64,000 nt of DNA from Lactifluus volemus (taxonomy: Eukaryota; Basidiomycota; Agaricomycetes; Russulales; Russulaceae). The number at the start of each line of letters is the position of its first letter. The first letter of the stretch is position 1. The notes under the pieces are model-generated. The model had not been told where the DNA came from. It did not search any database and worked only from the letters and a program-made list of their open reading frames with translations. Positions 24,008-34,494 of this stretch are shown here, piece after piece. Position numbers and translations under genes: made by a program. The stretch is taken from contig WTXI01000024.1 of the NCBI GenBank assembly GCA_022376515.1, forward strand, positions 62,001 through 126,000, read 5' to 3'.

Positions 24008-25147
24008 CTATGGTTCGTCGTCGTCGTCACCACTGACGTCGCCCGCGTCGTCATCGTCCTTGGCACCCAGGCCACCCGTCCACTCACGCTCCCACAGAGG
24101 CAACTCCCCTGGTGGCCGTGCTAGGTTAAGCGCGGGATGTCCAGGTGGAAGCATAGCTCGCGCGCGATGCAATCGCTCAGTGAAATGTTGACGTTGTGCC
24201 AATAATTGTTGGATATATTCCACAGCTGCGACTGCGTGAACAGGGGCCCCAAAACACATTGGAGACGAGGAGCTTACTCTTCGCGAGCACAATATTCTCG
24301 CTACGCGGACCCGCACGACCATCGACCTTCTCCCCATCCTCACCGACCCGGCCCCGTGCACGGCGTTTCTTTCCTCCAGGGCCCAAGCCACTACTCGCCT
24401 CTTCTTCGGCACGAATGGCCTCACGCAGTGTAGGTATTGTCTCGCAGAGGGCCTCGTATCCACGACGAATGTTAGCTCGTCGTTTCTGTTCCGATTGTAT
24501 GTGATTTGCTTTCTTCTGCGACGCGGAAAGAAGTGTGGGTTTGCTACCAGAGGGCGTAGATGCGCCTGTGCGCGAAGGCGATGCCCGCTGCCGTTTATGC
24601 GAGGTACCACTCGAGCTCGAGTCCTCAGAAAGTGAGCGCTTCGATGGGAGGGGGCGTGATGTACCGGGCAAGTTGATTGGAGAAGAGGAAGAGGAAGATG
24701 ATGCTGCTGAGACGGATGATCTGTGTAGTCGTAACGGAGCAGAGCGAGAATGCATTGAGGAAGAATGGTGGACGTTGTTACTATTCGCTGTAGATGGTCG
24801 AATTCATTCCGCTGTTTAGGGATGTCCGGTGGGGCATACGGGTGAGATCCGAGAGCGGGGTTATGAGGAACGCGTAGGGGCTTGAAGAAGGTCACATCTC
24901 TAAGTTCTGTGGGCTCCCAAGAGCTGGAAGACGTGGGGGGAGGTTGAGGGAGTGTGATCAAATCCTTTGTCGCTTTTGCGAGGGCTTCTTTGGCAGGACC
25001 GGGATGGGGTACGGGCACGCCTATATCATCCGAGAGAGAGGTCCAATCTGCGGAAGCCACGAGGGATTCGACCAGGGAATAATCATAATCTATGGATGAA
25101 AGAAAGGATTGGAAAGCATGAGATTCTGAGGGTGTGAGTAGAGACAT
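24008..25147 (-). CDS. bHLH (leucine-zipper-like) transcription factor, MLX-like
   Basis: Three exons from ATG 25147 (MSLLTPSESHAFQSFLSSID) to the stop at 24008. The middle part is Ser-rich with a basic patch (TSHKRQR), followed by a bHLH domain: HIQSEQKRRANIRRGYEAL is the basic region and first helix, with the His-Glu-Arg residues that contact E-box DNA, then a loop with a Gly/Lys/Arg-rich insertion (GLGPGGKKRRARG). The second helix, after a canonical intron, reads IVLAKIAAVEYIQQLLAQR and runs into a leucine-rich extension. The acidic C-terminus is Asp-rich. The pattern resembles MLX/INO4-type class III bHLH proteins. The exon 1/exon 2 border (a good GTATG donor and CTACAG acceptor at about 24774-24826) does not join in phase, so one base is probably wrong near the CCC before the donor. 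Targets cannot be inferred. Confidence 0.8.
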   Translation of the reverse strand: MSLLTPSESHAFQSFLSSIDYDYSLVESLVASADWTSLSDDIGVPVPHPGPAKEALAKATKDLITLPQPPPTSSSSWEPTELRDVTFFKPLRVPHNPALGSHPYAPPDIPKQRNEFDHLQRIVTTSTILPQCILALLRYDYTDHPSQQHHLPLPLLQSTCPVHHAPSHRSAHFLRTRARVVPRINGSGHRLRAQAHLRPLVANPHFFPRRRRKQITYNRNRNDELTFVVDTRPSARQYLHCVRPFVPKKRRVVAWALEERNAVHGAGSVRMGRRSMVVRVRVARILCSRRVSSSSPMCFGAPVHAVAAVEYIQQLLAQRQHFTERLHRARAMLPPGHPALNLARPPGELPLWEREWTGGLGAKDDDDAGDVSGDDDDEP

Positions 25148-25332
25148 TTGGAAGATTGAACATGAACGAAACCGATGCTGGGTCCAACTAGCTCAGAGCC
25201 AAGCCAAGCCAGCTTCTCATGTGATATCCTGTTTCCCTTATTTATTTGCTCTTGTTTTATCATTATCATTAAACTTATATTATTATGTCATCTTGGAACC
25301 ACTCCATTGAGCAACAAATCTCATCTCTACGC

Positions 25333-26974
25333 CTAACCCGTCTCCATCCTCTTCCGCTGCCCGTAGTCGCACGGCACTCCCACGTGCTTGTACGATCTTT
25401 CTTGCCCGACGCTTCTGTCTTCCATTCCTTCCTCCGGTGTTCGCCGCATGTGGAAAATTGAAACTGACACCGGTTCCTCACCCCGCGTCGCGACCAAACT
25501 CCCACAGAGTGACGTGGTAGATATGCTGTCTGCTGAAATGTCGTAAAATGCATCGGGTGGTCCCCCTTTGAGTCTCTTCTGTAATGTCCGTTGCCAGTCG
25601 GGCGGCGATGAGTGTGTTACTAGGTCCTCAACGGGTTCTCTCCTGGGCTGTGAACGCCACGTTGGGTGGGTATCTTCATCCATCGTGACGAATGTTTGCC
25701 TGCTACGCATCTCCGAATATAATAGCCCTGGTCGGTCCGGCCCTTCGCCGTACCCACGAGCGCCGCGGGCTACTAGGATGGCTCTGTAGGTAGAGAGAAC
25801 TACATCTTCAAGGTCGCACAGGTTACCCGTTGCGAACGGTACGTCGGACAGAACGACGTCCATAAGTTGCAGCACGAGGCCACTCCCCTCCGAAAAACTG
25901 TTATACTGGCCCTGCGCATACCTGTCCACGTTCGTAGGGTAATGCGGTGCGTGAATTGCCATGAATTTGAATCCGCAGCGCTCGGCGAGGGCAAGAAGTA
26001 CTTCGACAACCGGGAACTCCGCCGATGCATCGATGAAGTCGTTGAGAGCCCAGACCAAGCGTTGATTTGATAGGTTCACGCGGACCGTGCGGCCTCGCCA
26101 TGCAAGTCCCCAGCAGCATGTTGCATCCAAAATAGCATAGGCCTCGCGTGAAGACTCGAAGGCGGGATCAGACGGCTGGCGCCGTAGTCCGAACCATTCA
26201 TGGCGGACCCTGCCTCCATTCCAGCTGCACACCTCGCCTGCCGTGCCACGGTCGGAGGTACTTATGGCTAACTGGATTGGTGGAAGCTCCGAAAGAGGAC
26301 GCTTCGATTCCGGGAAGGTGGAAGAGTGAAGAATTTGTGCATAATAGTGGAAGTAATAGAGTCCCTGAAGAACGCCATCGGGGTCTTCCGTAGCATTGAC
26401 CTTATATTCCGGTGGAATCGTAGGGCCATGAAGCAAAGGGGGAAGTTCACCAGAGTCGTCGACTAGATCCGCTGTCCGCCCAAGTTGGAGAAGTTGTTCA
26501 ATATGGCGCCACAAAAACCATTTGTCGAAATCATCAGGTAGGGGCACGTCGAGATCCATTGCTGCGTACATGACGATGTACGGGCTTAGCTTGAGGTGAA
26601 GTACGCCCGCTAAAGTGCCGGATGCGGTGTAGCACTGCGAAAGAAAGCTCTTGACCATTCTGAACTTCTCGGGCGACACTAGGCATGACATATGTCAGCC
26701 CAACCATTCCAAAAAAAACAAACTAAACACCCACTGTTTAACCCAAGCCTGTGTGAGCTGTGCAAGCAGCGTCGTGTGGCGGGGGTGGGGGTTGGTTCTC
26801 AAAGTTTGACCATGTAAGGGACAAATAGTTGGAAAGAGTTTGCGATCTCTTCGGGAAGTGTTCGTACAAGACCTTCTCAATGGGATCAAGGTGCCTCGAA
26901 AGAAGGCAAGAGATCAAGAACTTGACGAAAAGGGGTGGGCTATGCTTGCCAGTTTGGCCTGTCGATGACTGCAT
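25333..26974 (-). CDS. Lineage-specific protein with putative RNase-H-like domain (paralogue)
   Basis: An upstream exon begins at ATG 26974 (MQSSTGQTGKHSPPLFVKF) and joins through a 63-bp phase-1 intron to an exon starting VSPEKFRMVKSFLSQC. The long second exon ends at 25333. PYIVMYAAMDLDVPLPDDFD corresponds to PFFIIYAFADSKLPLPKGFS in the 18985 gene, and both genes have a phase-1 intron at the same place, so they are paralogues. The following part reads LAISTSDRGTAGEV, a strand with W...G...W, SREAYAILDATCCWGLAW, RVNLSNQRLVWAL, ALAERCGFKFMAIHAP and YPTNVDRYAQG, the order of elements of a retroelement RNase H. The third acidic residue found in the sister gene (TSD) is Asn here (LSN), so catalysis may be lost. 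The N-terminal disordered region of the sister is missing; the gene may extend further upstream. Confidence 0.55.
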
Positions 26975-28002
26975 GACGAAGACCCAACGGTAGGTAGATT
27001 ATGGTTGACGTCTGACGGGGGAAGTATGGAATAGCTGTGGGACTATGCGGCATTGCACGAGCTTTTATCGTGCTGTTTCCAAGGCTGTCCAAACCGGCCA
27101 CAAGCCTGCAGGCCCACTCGTCTCGTCGGCCCCATTTGTGACTCACCGGTAGGACACCAGAGACTGCTACGAGCACGTGGTTTCCCAAATCCCAATTGTA
27201 AAGGATTGTTGCTCGGCCGAGGCCTAAAAAGGCATAATAGTTGCGGAAAAACAGCCGAAAATAAGCCAGTTTATAAGGAAAAGGAAAAGGCCGAGATTTA
27301 TCCTTGACACACGTGACAAAGCGGTAGCAGAGGTCTTCTGGGGCATTGCATGCCTCGTGGAACATGCGCGAAACATGCGCGATCACATCCGTTTGATGAT
27401 CGCGTCGGCTGATCGCACATGGCACAGCAAAGCGGGGCAAAGATCGAGAAAGCTGGCAAAGCATGCCACATCCACAACAGGTAGTTTGTGACGCAAACCC
27501 GCCACAAACCTGGAGGGGCCAAAGATGCCGAGGTTAACAACTTGAGGCCCAGATTTCCATTTTACTTTGAATGGCCTCGGGGCTTCCAACATGCGCACCG
27601 GGACGTGTTAGTTACGGGGAATGCATGAGGATAGGATGCATCCACGCATTTCGGTGAAGCAGGATCATTTTGGAGAGGAGGATAAGCGAGTAATAAGACT
27701 AGGAAGAAAAGCAACCGAACACAAAAGGTGACGTCGGCGGCAACATCCGCCTTTAATTCCCACGACATCCCAAACGAGGATGACGATGTGGGCACATGTT
27801 TACTTCAATTCAGCCAGCTACACAAATGAAACATCACGCTCGTCTGGAATTTGGGGAAGAAGAAAGCGAAAAATACATAGCCAGAAACTCAAAATACTGT
27901 ATGATCGGTAATGTGTTCCCCGATGGGATTTCCCAAGGACTCAAAGCCACCGCTCGGCCCGTTAACAATGTCAATTCCATCCCCGTATCCCGGAGGTCTG
28001 TT
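26975..28002. other. Region without a supported gene
   Basis: A 174-codon open frame on the minus strand (26940-27464) and shorter ones nearby have no recognised motif and no neighbours with matching splice sites. Short direct repeats occur, for example two copies of AACATGCGCGA near 27361-27380. I treat it as non-coding or as remnants. Confidence 0.35.
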
Positions 28003-29045
28003 CTAGGGGTCTGGGGAGACCCCGTCGAAGAAGGCTGCTCCCTCCGGCGAGTGGTACAAGATGTCACGGGATGCAGCTTCCAACGGAACGGAGGTGAGCC
28101 AGCGATGAGGACACAATACCTCGGAACCTTCAATCGACGGCGACTCCGTATAGATGGGCTCTGCTGCACCGAAATGAAGAAAATGGGAATGAGGAGCAGA
28201 GAAACGAAAGTCCGCATGACGATGTTAGATGAGACTAGGTTCTAGTGCGAGTCGTTGTGATGGTTCTACCTGCTACACCGCAAAGAGTCACTTACAGCTA
28301 CTGGGTGTGATTTAGTGGCAGTGATATGGACTTCATCATTTCCTGTTGCTTTGGCAGACAGATTGGGTCCAGGAATGGAAGCAACAGTCAGGACATCTGG
28401 GACTTCGTAAGGATCGGAAATCAATTTCCCTGCAGTATCAAAAGTTGCATAAGGAAATACAATCATCGTAGTCGTTGTGAGTGCCATTGACGGTAATCAC
28501 TAGACTCGCAGACGAAGAGATTCGGCCCGTCGATCTGACAAACCATCACATGCATGTCAGATTGATTTGGCGTAATATGAGTCATTCCTGTTTCCAATCA
28601 CAGGAACAATGGCTTTTCCCGACTACGTTCGTTAGTTGTGAAGTTCCTGGCGTAACAGCTGGACATGAGACTTGTATCGAGTCTGAGAGCAAGAAGCTGT
28701 ATGGGCTCGGTCATCATCCCTGCGATGGTATCGTGGAGACCCTTACATCACGCGGGCATGTCGCACATGGACTCCCGGGCTTCTCTTCTGCTTCTGGAAG
28801 TCCCTTCACCACAATAACAGAGAAAGCCTTTTTGGTAGCGAACAACCAGAAATAGCATGCCCGAGAGTCGATTTTTCCGCAGCACGATCAAGTTCCAGGT
28901 CCAAGCGGCCCAGAACTCGGACATTTAGTGTCCAATGTCCAAGCGTAGCTCCTTTGTGGACCGGTACATCCACAATGCACAAAGCGCAAGGAGTCCCGAG
29001 ATCCGCCAGTGCTGGAAGTACGAGGGAGACGGCGGCGACTCACGG
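27890..29045. repeat. Diverged tandem duplication, copy A
   Basis: Blocks here recur about 1.85-2.0 kb downstream in the same orientation and order: near 27957 and 29768, 28065 and 29920, 28318 and 30297, 28535 and 30531, 28625 and 30620, and 28850 and 30742. Matching blocks are interrupted by indels of tens to hundreds of bases. The copy contains a short secreted-protein gene on the minus strand. Confidence 0.8.
28003..28217 (-). pseudogene. Small secreted protein, copy A (one-base frame break)
   Basis: ATG at 28217 opens MRTFVSLLLIPIFFI, a signal peptide. Compared with copy B a T is missing at 28172-28174, after which the B-type frame continues as GAAEPIYTESPSIE, then a short intron and EAASRDILYHSPEGAAFFDG to a stop at 28003. 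Predicted length is about 54 residues if the frame is restored. Whether the lost base is real or an assembly error cannot be told from this sequence. No family is recognised. Confidence 0.5.
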
Positions 29046-29669
29046 GATGGTACTGTGAAAAACAGAAAACTCGCGCTAGAACAGTGACTGACTTTGAACT
29101 TTTTGACCCATCACGTGCTTTAGATAAGCCTCAGCTGTCTTCTGACCTTGAGCGTGTCCACTGTTGTTTCGGGGTCATGCCAATCACCGCGCGCACCGAG
29201 CGAGCAAGATAGGCGTGCGAATGGCTATGATACGATTGGGGATGATGGCTGGGGTGCGACTGCGTTGGCGACGGCGCGCACGAGTGTGCATGGCAACTTC
29301 CATTGCTGCTTGGCTCTACAGACTGTGAATAAGCGTGCGTGTGTGAGTCTGGGTGAGCCACCCCAGAAATACCACGCTGGTGAGAATGCTGGGCCGGAGA
29401 GAAGAGGAAGCATGAACTTGAGGTAGGTTACACCTGTAGGGCTTGTGGTCACCGAAACTCCTCCGCTTGCAAGACGCTAAGCAAGATTGGAGGGCTTTTT
29501 GACTCACGACCCCTTTGTCATCTCCGGGTAAGCCCAACCGCGTAAGCCGGGGGAGACAACAATTGGGTGAAAGTGTTGAATGAATATTCTACATGGATAC
29601 TATCTCACCAAGGAGCAGCCAAGACTTATCAATGGTACCACAGATGACTGTGTGACACTGGTCATCTAT

Positions 29670-30940
29670 ACTCAAAATATTGTATGATCAAGAAGTCCCT
29701 TCAACCTCGCATATCAGTAGTCAGTAGGTACTGCTAGTGTGTTCTCCAACAGCCACCACTCGAACCCGTTCGACACTGTCAATCCCATTCCCGTGTCTGG
29801 GAGATTTGTTCTAGGCGATTGAGAGGACACTGGGATCAGACCCGCTGACACCGTTCCGCCTGTCGAAGAAGGCTCCCTTCTTATTAGTCTTGTTCCAGTC
29901 GAACTCGTTCAAGTCGCCAATGGATGCAGCTTTCAATGGAGGTAAGCTTGCGACGAGGACACAATACCTGGAAGATACAAACCTTCAATCGACGAATCCG
30001 AGATGGGCATTGCTGCTCCGAAAATGACGAAAATAGGAATGAGCATGGCAACAAAAGCACCGTGACGCATGACGATGTTGGATGAGACTAGTTTCTAGTG
30101 GGTGTTGTTGTATTCTGCTGCTACATCGCACAGAATACTCACTTTTATCCTCCCACTGGAAGGAGAACTGCCACAACGTCGAGGAACATGATCGAGTGCT
30201 CAAAATTCACCAAGGGATCAGATCGAAATGATACTATAAACTGACAGTTGAAGGCCGTTCGTGTCCATGCTATGCACTACAGCGGTGAATATTCGAGTGG
30301 TAGTGATTGTTCATCATTTCCTGTTGCTCTGGCGGTTCGATTGAGTTCCAGGAATGGAAGTAGTACAACTGCATGTTAGTGAATGGACATAGTAGGTGAC
30401 AACGCAAGAGCTCGCGAACCGAGGGTCACGAGTCGATGCCAAGAAGAGTGTGGCCATTACTTCGTAAGGATCGGAAATTGAGTATCGAATGCATAAGGAC
30501 GATCATCGGTGATAAACTCACCGTCTACATGACAAACCATTACAGGCATGTCGGATTGATTTGGCGTAATGTACCAGAGTCATGTTTTCTATCACGGGAA
30601 CAACGAAAACACAATCCCGACTATGTTCGTTACTAGTTGCGAAGTTCCTTGCGTGACAGCTGGACATGAGGCATGTATTGGCCAGCCAGGGCTTCTAGCA
30701 GAAACACCTTCAAGTTTTTCCTTTTAGTAGAGCACAGCCAGAAATAGCACGCCCGAACGATTTTTCCCCAGCACGATCAAGTTCCGGGTCCAAGCGGTCC
30801 AGGCCTTCAGCTTCAGGGCAGCCCAGACATCAGTCCTTTGAGGAGCCGATACATCGACAACGCACGAAGCGCAAGGGATCCCGAGATCCGCCGGTGCCGG
30901 AAGTACGAGGGATGTGGTGGCGACTCAGAGGATGGCATAG
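29670..30940. repeat. Diverged tandem duplication, copy B
   Basis: The second copy of the tandem segment. It shares with copy A the stretches around TTCATCATTTCCTGTTGC, GGATTGATTTGGCGTAAT (A: AGATTGATTTGGCGTAAT) and GACAGCTGGACATGA (A: AACAGCTGGACATGA), and the closing block with CCCGAGATCCGCC and GGAAGTACGAGGGA. It carries the intact version of the small secreted-protein gene. Confidence 0.8.
29811..30070 (-). CDS. Small secreted protein, copy B
   Basis: Two exons on the minus strand. Exon 1 from ATG 30070 encodes MRHGAFVAMLIPIFVIFGAA, a clear signal peptide with an Ala-x-Ala-type cleavage region, followed by MPISDSSIE. A short intron (donor GTTTGT, acceptor GAAAG) joins to AASIGDLNEFDWNKTNKKGA and a tail ending SVLSIA at 29811. 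Total about 70 residues, no Cys in the mature part, one NKT glycosylation-type site. It is paralogous to copy A. No known family is recognised; secreted peptides of this kind in fungi are often effector or signalling candidates, but nothing here proves either. Confidence 0.55.
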
Positions 30941-33156
30941 GCCAAGATGACCGAACAGGGATAGTCAACCAATTACCCTCTTACGAGCACTCCACATCTG
31001 CTATCAGCCTGTCCACTGGGTCTTGCCTTGAGCATTTCCCTACGTGACGACCTTTGTACTATGGTATGCGTGAATGACGATGATACTGTCATCTCGAGCT
31101 AGTGGCGTGTAAGTTTAGGCGCTTGTCCAATCTGGCTGGTGGAGGCGCTTAGACTTTTTTTTACCCCAATCTTGTCCCTGTGCAACTTTATCTCCAGCAT
31201 TGCAAGGTAAAACACCTAGAATCGCGAACCAATTTTTTTTTCTTCGACACTGGCAAGCGATGTCAGTGGCGTCTTTAGCATGTGCCACATTTGAGGTAAA
31301 GATAATGTTCCTAGTGGGATTTGAAATGTTTCAGGTTGCCTCCACATGTGTCACAGATCCTGCAGGGCACCTGTGCTATTGGTGTCGAGGAGTACACTTT
31401 TAGGGCTTTCAGTACCATATGGAAGTCTGTCGATGTGTACTCAACCAGTCGGGATGATAGCTAATGGGCTTGCTGGACATATGTTATCCCACGGCCGTCA
31501 CGAACTCACGCAATCAGGGGAAACATCATCGCGTTTCAGTGTCGTGATCGACGTGATGGAGTCACGGACGTCACCAATGACATTTGACATCTGTAGCTCT
31601 TTCGGCTCACGTCTGGATGCCGAATCATCGGGGCCGACAAAGAGCCTCTCGCCAGCAGGGAGATGGTTGGGATGGGGAAGATGCTGCAACATCTCCAGCA
31701 TCAACTAAAAGGGAAATTAGTTTCCAGGTTTCCACTCTGGAAACTTGGAACTGACACATAGACTTTAAGAGAAAATATACTTGATTCGTGTGATTTTATT
31801 GTATTTTTAAACACAAGAGTGTAACGTCTTCGCCGGCGCAATCCTGTTGATAGGGGCATCATGGCTCGAATCTAGGGTTGCAAATCATATCAGCTCTGGG
31901 AAAGGATGGGTGGACCAGAGCCGTATCTGTAGACTACTATTTCAATAACGACGCTTGCAGGCCTCGAAAACATCTCACGTGCCATGAGATCTAAAATGGG
32001 GGCAATTATTTCGTTTCAAACTTGTCGATCTTTTGATCCGTCCAAACTCGCTTTCACTGATATTCACACTGACATAACTTACACTACAACCACGTGAACA
32101 CTCATATGCCTAACTATCCAGACTACCGTGACCTCGCGTTCATTGTGTGCTTTCCCGGGCCAGATGGCATTGTTTACGACTTCTGCAAGTTCTTAGAGGA
32201 GTCGCCTATGAAACCTCACTGTACCATTCGCAATCCCGGCCATTTCACTACCGCTACCAATCGTTTCCAGGCCCTCTCTGTTCCCTTAGCAAGGACACAA
32301 TGATATGGCGGAGAAACCTGTTCCTCAATCATGACCAACTTGCGTTCACTCCTGACCTAGTACACTCGTCCCTCTCTCTGTTCTAAAAGTTCTAAAGGAC
32401 GTCCGCCTCGGACGCCTCCTGAAGGAAATCTTCACGCCCACACTTCAGGCTGCAGTCTAAGAGGTCAAAGCCATCAGAGCTGCAGAGGCACAGACGTCGT
32501 GAGACTCTCCCCAAATGAGTCTACTGTACCTCCGAAACCACTGAGCCTACGTTCCGTTCGGATCTTCTCAAGCCTCCTCAACAGGGCCCAGCCTTCATGC
32601 GCCCCTGCCAGTGGCCCTGAACGCTTCTACAGTACTAGTCATACTGATGATGACGTTTCAATGTCTTGGCATTGATTTCGCGTCCTTGACACTCCTTGGC
32701 ATTGCCGTTTCCTGGGCCAGGTGACCCAGAGATACCTCTTGGCCTATGCAGTCACATCACCGCCCGCCGCCAGCCCTTCCTCTCATTTCTTGGCAAACGT
32801 CCAGTAATTGGAAGGTCCTTACCAATTCTGTCCCGAAATGAGATAACGAAGGGCAGCGCAGGACAGCTCTATCCATTTCACCCCCGGCTGTGGATTGGTC
32901 ACCGACTCAGACTGACAAGTCCCGTCCCGTCCAGTCCTCCGGCCTCTGTATTCCGAGTCCTAGTTATGGTTAGACATATTTGGGGGATAAACGATCTTTG
33001 TAAACTGCGCCGTCCGGAATTGTGAAGGTCAGTTTGCATGCATTACTTGATTGACGGGTGTGGAAGGCACCGATGAAGAATATAAGGAGCACAGATGCCC
33101 ACACGGCGAGACCATTCCTACCTTGCCTTTACTCCCCTTACTGCCAGTGCCCGACT
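30941..33156. other. 2.2-kb region without a supported gene
   Basis: Open frames are short on both strands. Around 32090-32630 coding-like fragments in changing frames appear, which could be a decayed gene or retroelement remnant, but no diagnostic motif was found. Confidence 0.35.
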
Positions 33157-33486
33157 ATGTTTGTTAAGCATTTCAACATCCTCCTTATCTTGACAGTTGC
33201 TATCATTGGGGTGTTTGCCAAAGCCAAACTGGCCTTGATCAATGCACCGTCGATTGCCTCGATGCCTAGGCTTATGACTGCTATTACGAGTACGGTATTC
33301 CTGTTAAATCACATTTTTCTCTGTCTCTGACCCCGTTTCCATATGAATAGTACCATAGACTACAGTTGTCTCTGCGACAACTATACTTACCAGTCAGCAG
33401 TGCTCAGCTGCCTGTCCACCTATTGCGCATACGAGGACACCGAAATCTTCGTTCAAGCTCTGCAGGGTTATTGCACATCCTACTAG
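33157..33486 (+). CDS. CFEM-like small secreted protein, possibly disrupted
   Basis: ATG at 33157 gives MFVKHFNILLILTVAIIGVF, a signal peptide. After a short intron (acceptor CCATAG) the frame reads NYSCLCDNYTYQSAVLSC, LSTYCAYEDTE and ALQGYC, ending TSY at the stop 33484-33486. The C-L-C followed by spaced Cys is the second half of a CFEM domain, found in fungal surface and secreted proteins that can bind haem or act in host interaction. The first half should carry C-x3-C and another Cys. In the frame used here those residues are absent, but in the +1 frame at about 33242-33285 there is QCTVDCLDA, a TAG at 33267-33269, then AYDC. A frame break plus a stop has therefore probably removed the first three Cys. 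A possible membrane or GPI-type tail is encoded further on (about 33640-33710). Confidence 0.5.
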
Positions 33487-34200
33487 TATCCGTCTCTTTC
33501 CAACCCTTCCGATTTGTTCACTAAACGCTAACGCTTCACTTGACATCAGGTTCCGTCATGCCCGCTGGGCCCACCCAAGAGGTCAAGTCCCACCCTTTCA
33601 TGAAGATCCCAGAATGGGTAGTCCTGTTGCGTTTTAGTTGTCATTATTGGAGTCCCCTTTGGGGCTGCCATTGTATCTTTGGGTGCCTATTTGTTTCAAA
33701 TGAATGATACGAAACTGCATTTTTTGCGTTCAGTCGGCTGAGCGATGAAATTTAGATCTATCTAGAGGGTTTCAGTCTTCACTCGGTTTGGGGAACTGGC
33801 GCAACCGCTAACTCTGCTTCGAGCCCAACATCAACCTTTTGTTACTAGTCATTGCGCAGCTCCTCTACTGCAAGGTACTGCGCGCGCTACACAGTTCAGT
33901 TCTCGGCTTAGTCGTTTGTAGTCGCACCGTGACTACTGACAGATCTTGCAACCCTCAAACTTCCAGTTAGTTTAAGTAGTTTCAAGTAAATATACAAAGA
34001 ACGTCCACAGAAGTAGAGCTCCCGGGCCGCACGTACCGTAAAATACGTGACGGCGGAACAAAGTGGTAAGAGGTCTATTTAAGTATATGTGTAGCCATGA
34101 GAAGAATAAATCGACTTTCGAGCCTCTACAGTCAGGGTAGCCGGTGAATGCACATTAATCAGGAAAGGATGGCCTGAGCTAGAAGGTCAAGTGTCTATCG

Positions 34201-34494
34201 TCAACGTGATCCTCCCTTCGATCTTATGACACGTTCACTAACGATGTTGGCTTCGTCTGTTAGGAAAGCCGAGGCTACGTGTACTTGTGCGCCGTGTCTC
34301 AAGAGATGAATCCAACCACATCTGGCGTACCATTTGCAGCTGCAGCTGAAAGCGAGGAACACAGATGCATTAGCAACGGAACGAGAAAGTCTGCTGGGGA
34401 GCAAACCGTTGGCCGCGAGTTCTTTATCGAATGGCTTTGCGGCTCCTAGCGTGGTGAGTACCAGGACGAAGAGTACCGCTAGGCAAGTACGCAT
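34201..34494 (-). CDS. Small secreted Cys-containing protein candidate
   Basis: From ATG 34494 the frame encodes MRTCLAVLFVLVLTTLGAA, a strong signal peptide, followed by KPFDKELAANGLLPSRLSRS and a short Cys-rich part (CSCKWYARCGW) to a stop at 34201; about 97 residues. The RLSR segment could be a Kex2-type processing site. An intron within the Cys-rich part is possible. No family recognised. The signal peptide start (MRT...L..L) resembles the copy A peptide, so it might be a distant member of the same set. Confidence 0.42.
   Translation of the reverse strand: MRTCLAVLFVLVLTTLGAAKPFDKELAANGLLPSRLSRSVANASVFLAFSCSCKWYARCGWIHLLRHGAQVHVASAFLTDEANIVSERVIRSKGGSR

Noticed and set aside
26940..27464. 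174-codon open frame on the minus strand
   Set aside because: No recognisable motif, no signal peptide, and composition like random translation of the opposite strand; it also overlaps the start of the RNase-H-like paralogue.
29131..29361. His-rich open frame on the minus strand
   Set aside because: Low-complexity His/Ser composition from GTG/ATG-rich DNA, between the two tandem copies, without splice or start context.
27890..30940. Mating-pheromone precursor genes
   Set aside because: The short secreted peptides have signal peptides and lack a C-terminal CaaX box, so they do not fit basidiomycete pheromone precursors; no STE3-type receptor is in the window.
32090..32640. Possible retrotransposon gag remnant
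   Set aside because: Coding-like pieces change frame often, but no zinc knuckle, protease, reverse transcriptase or LTR could be found.
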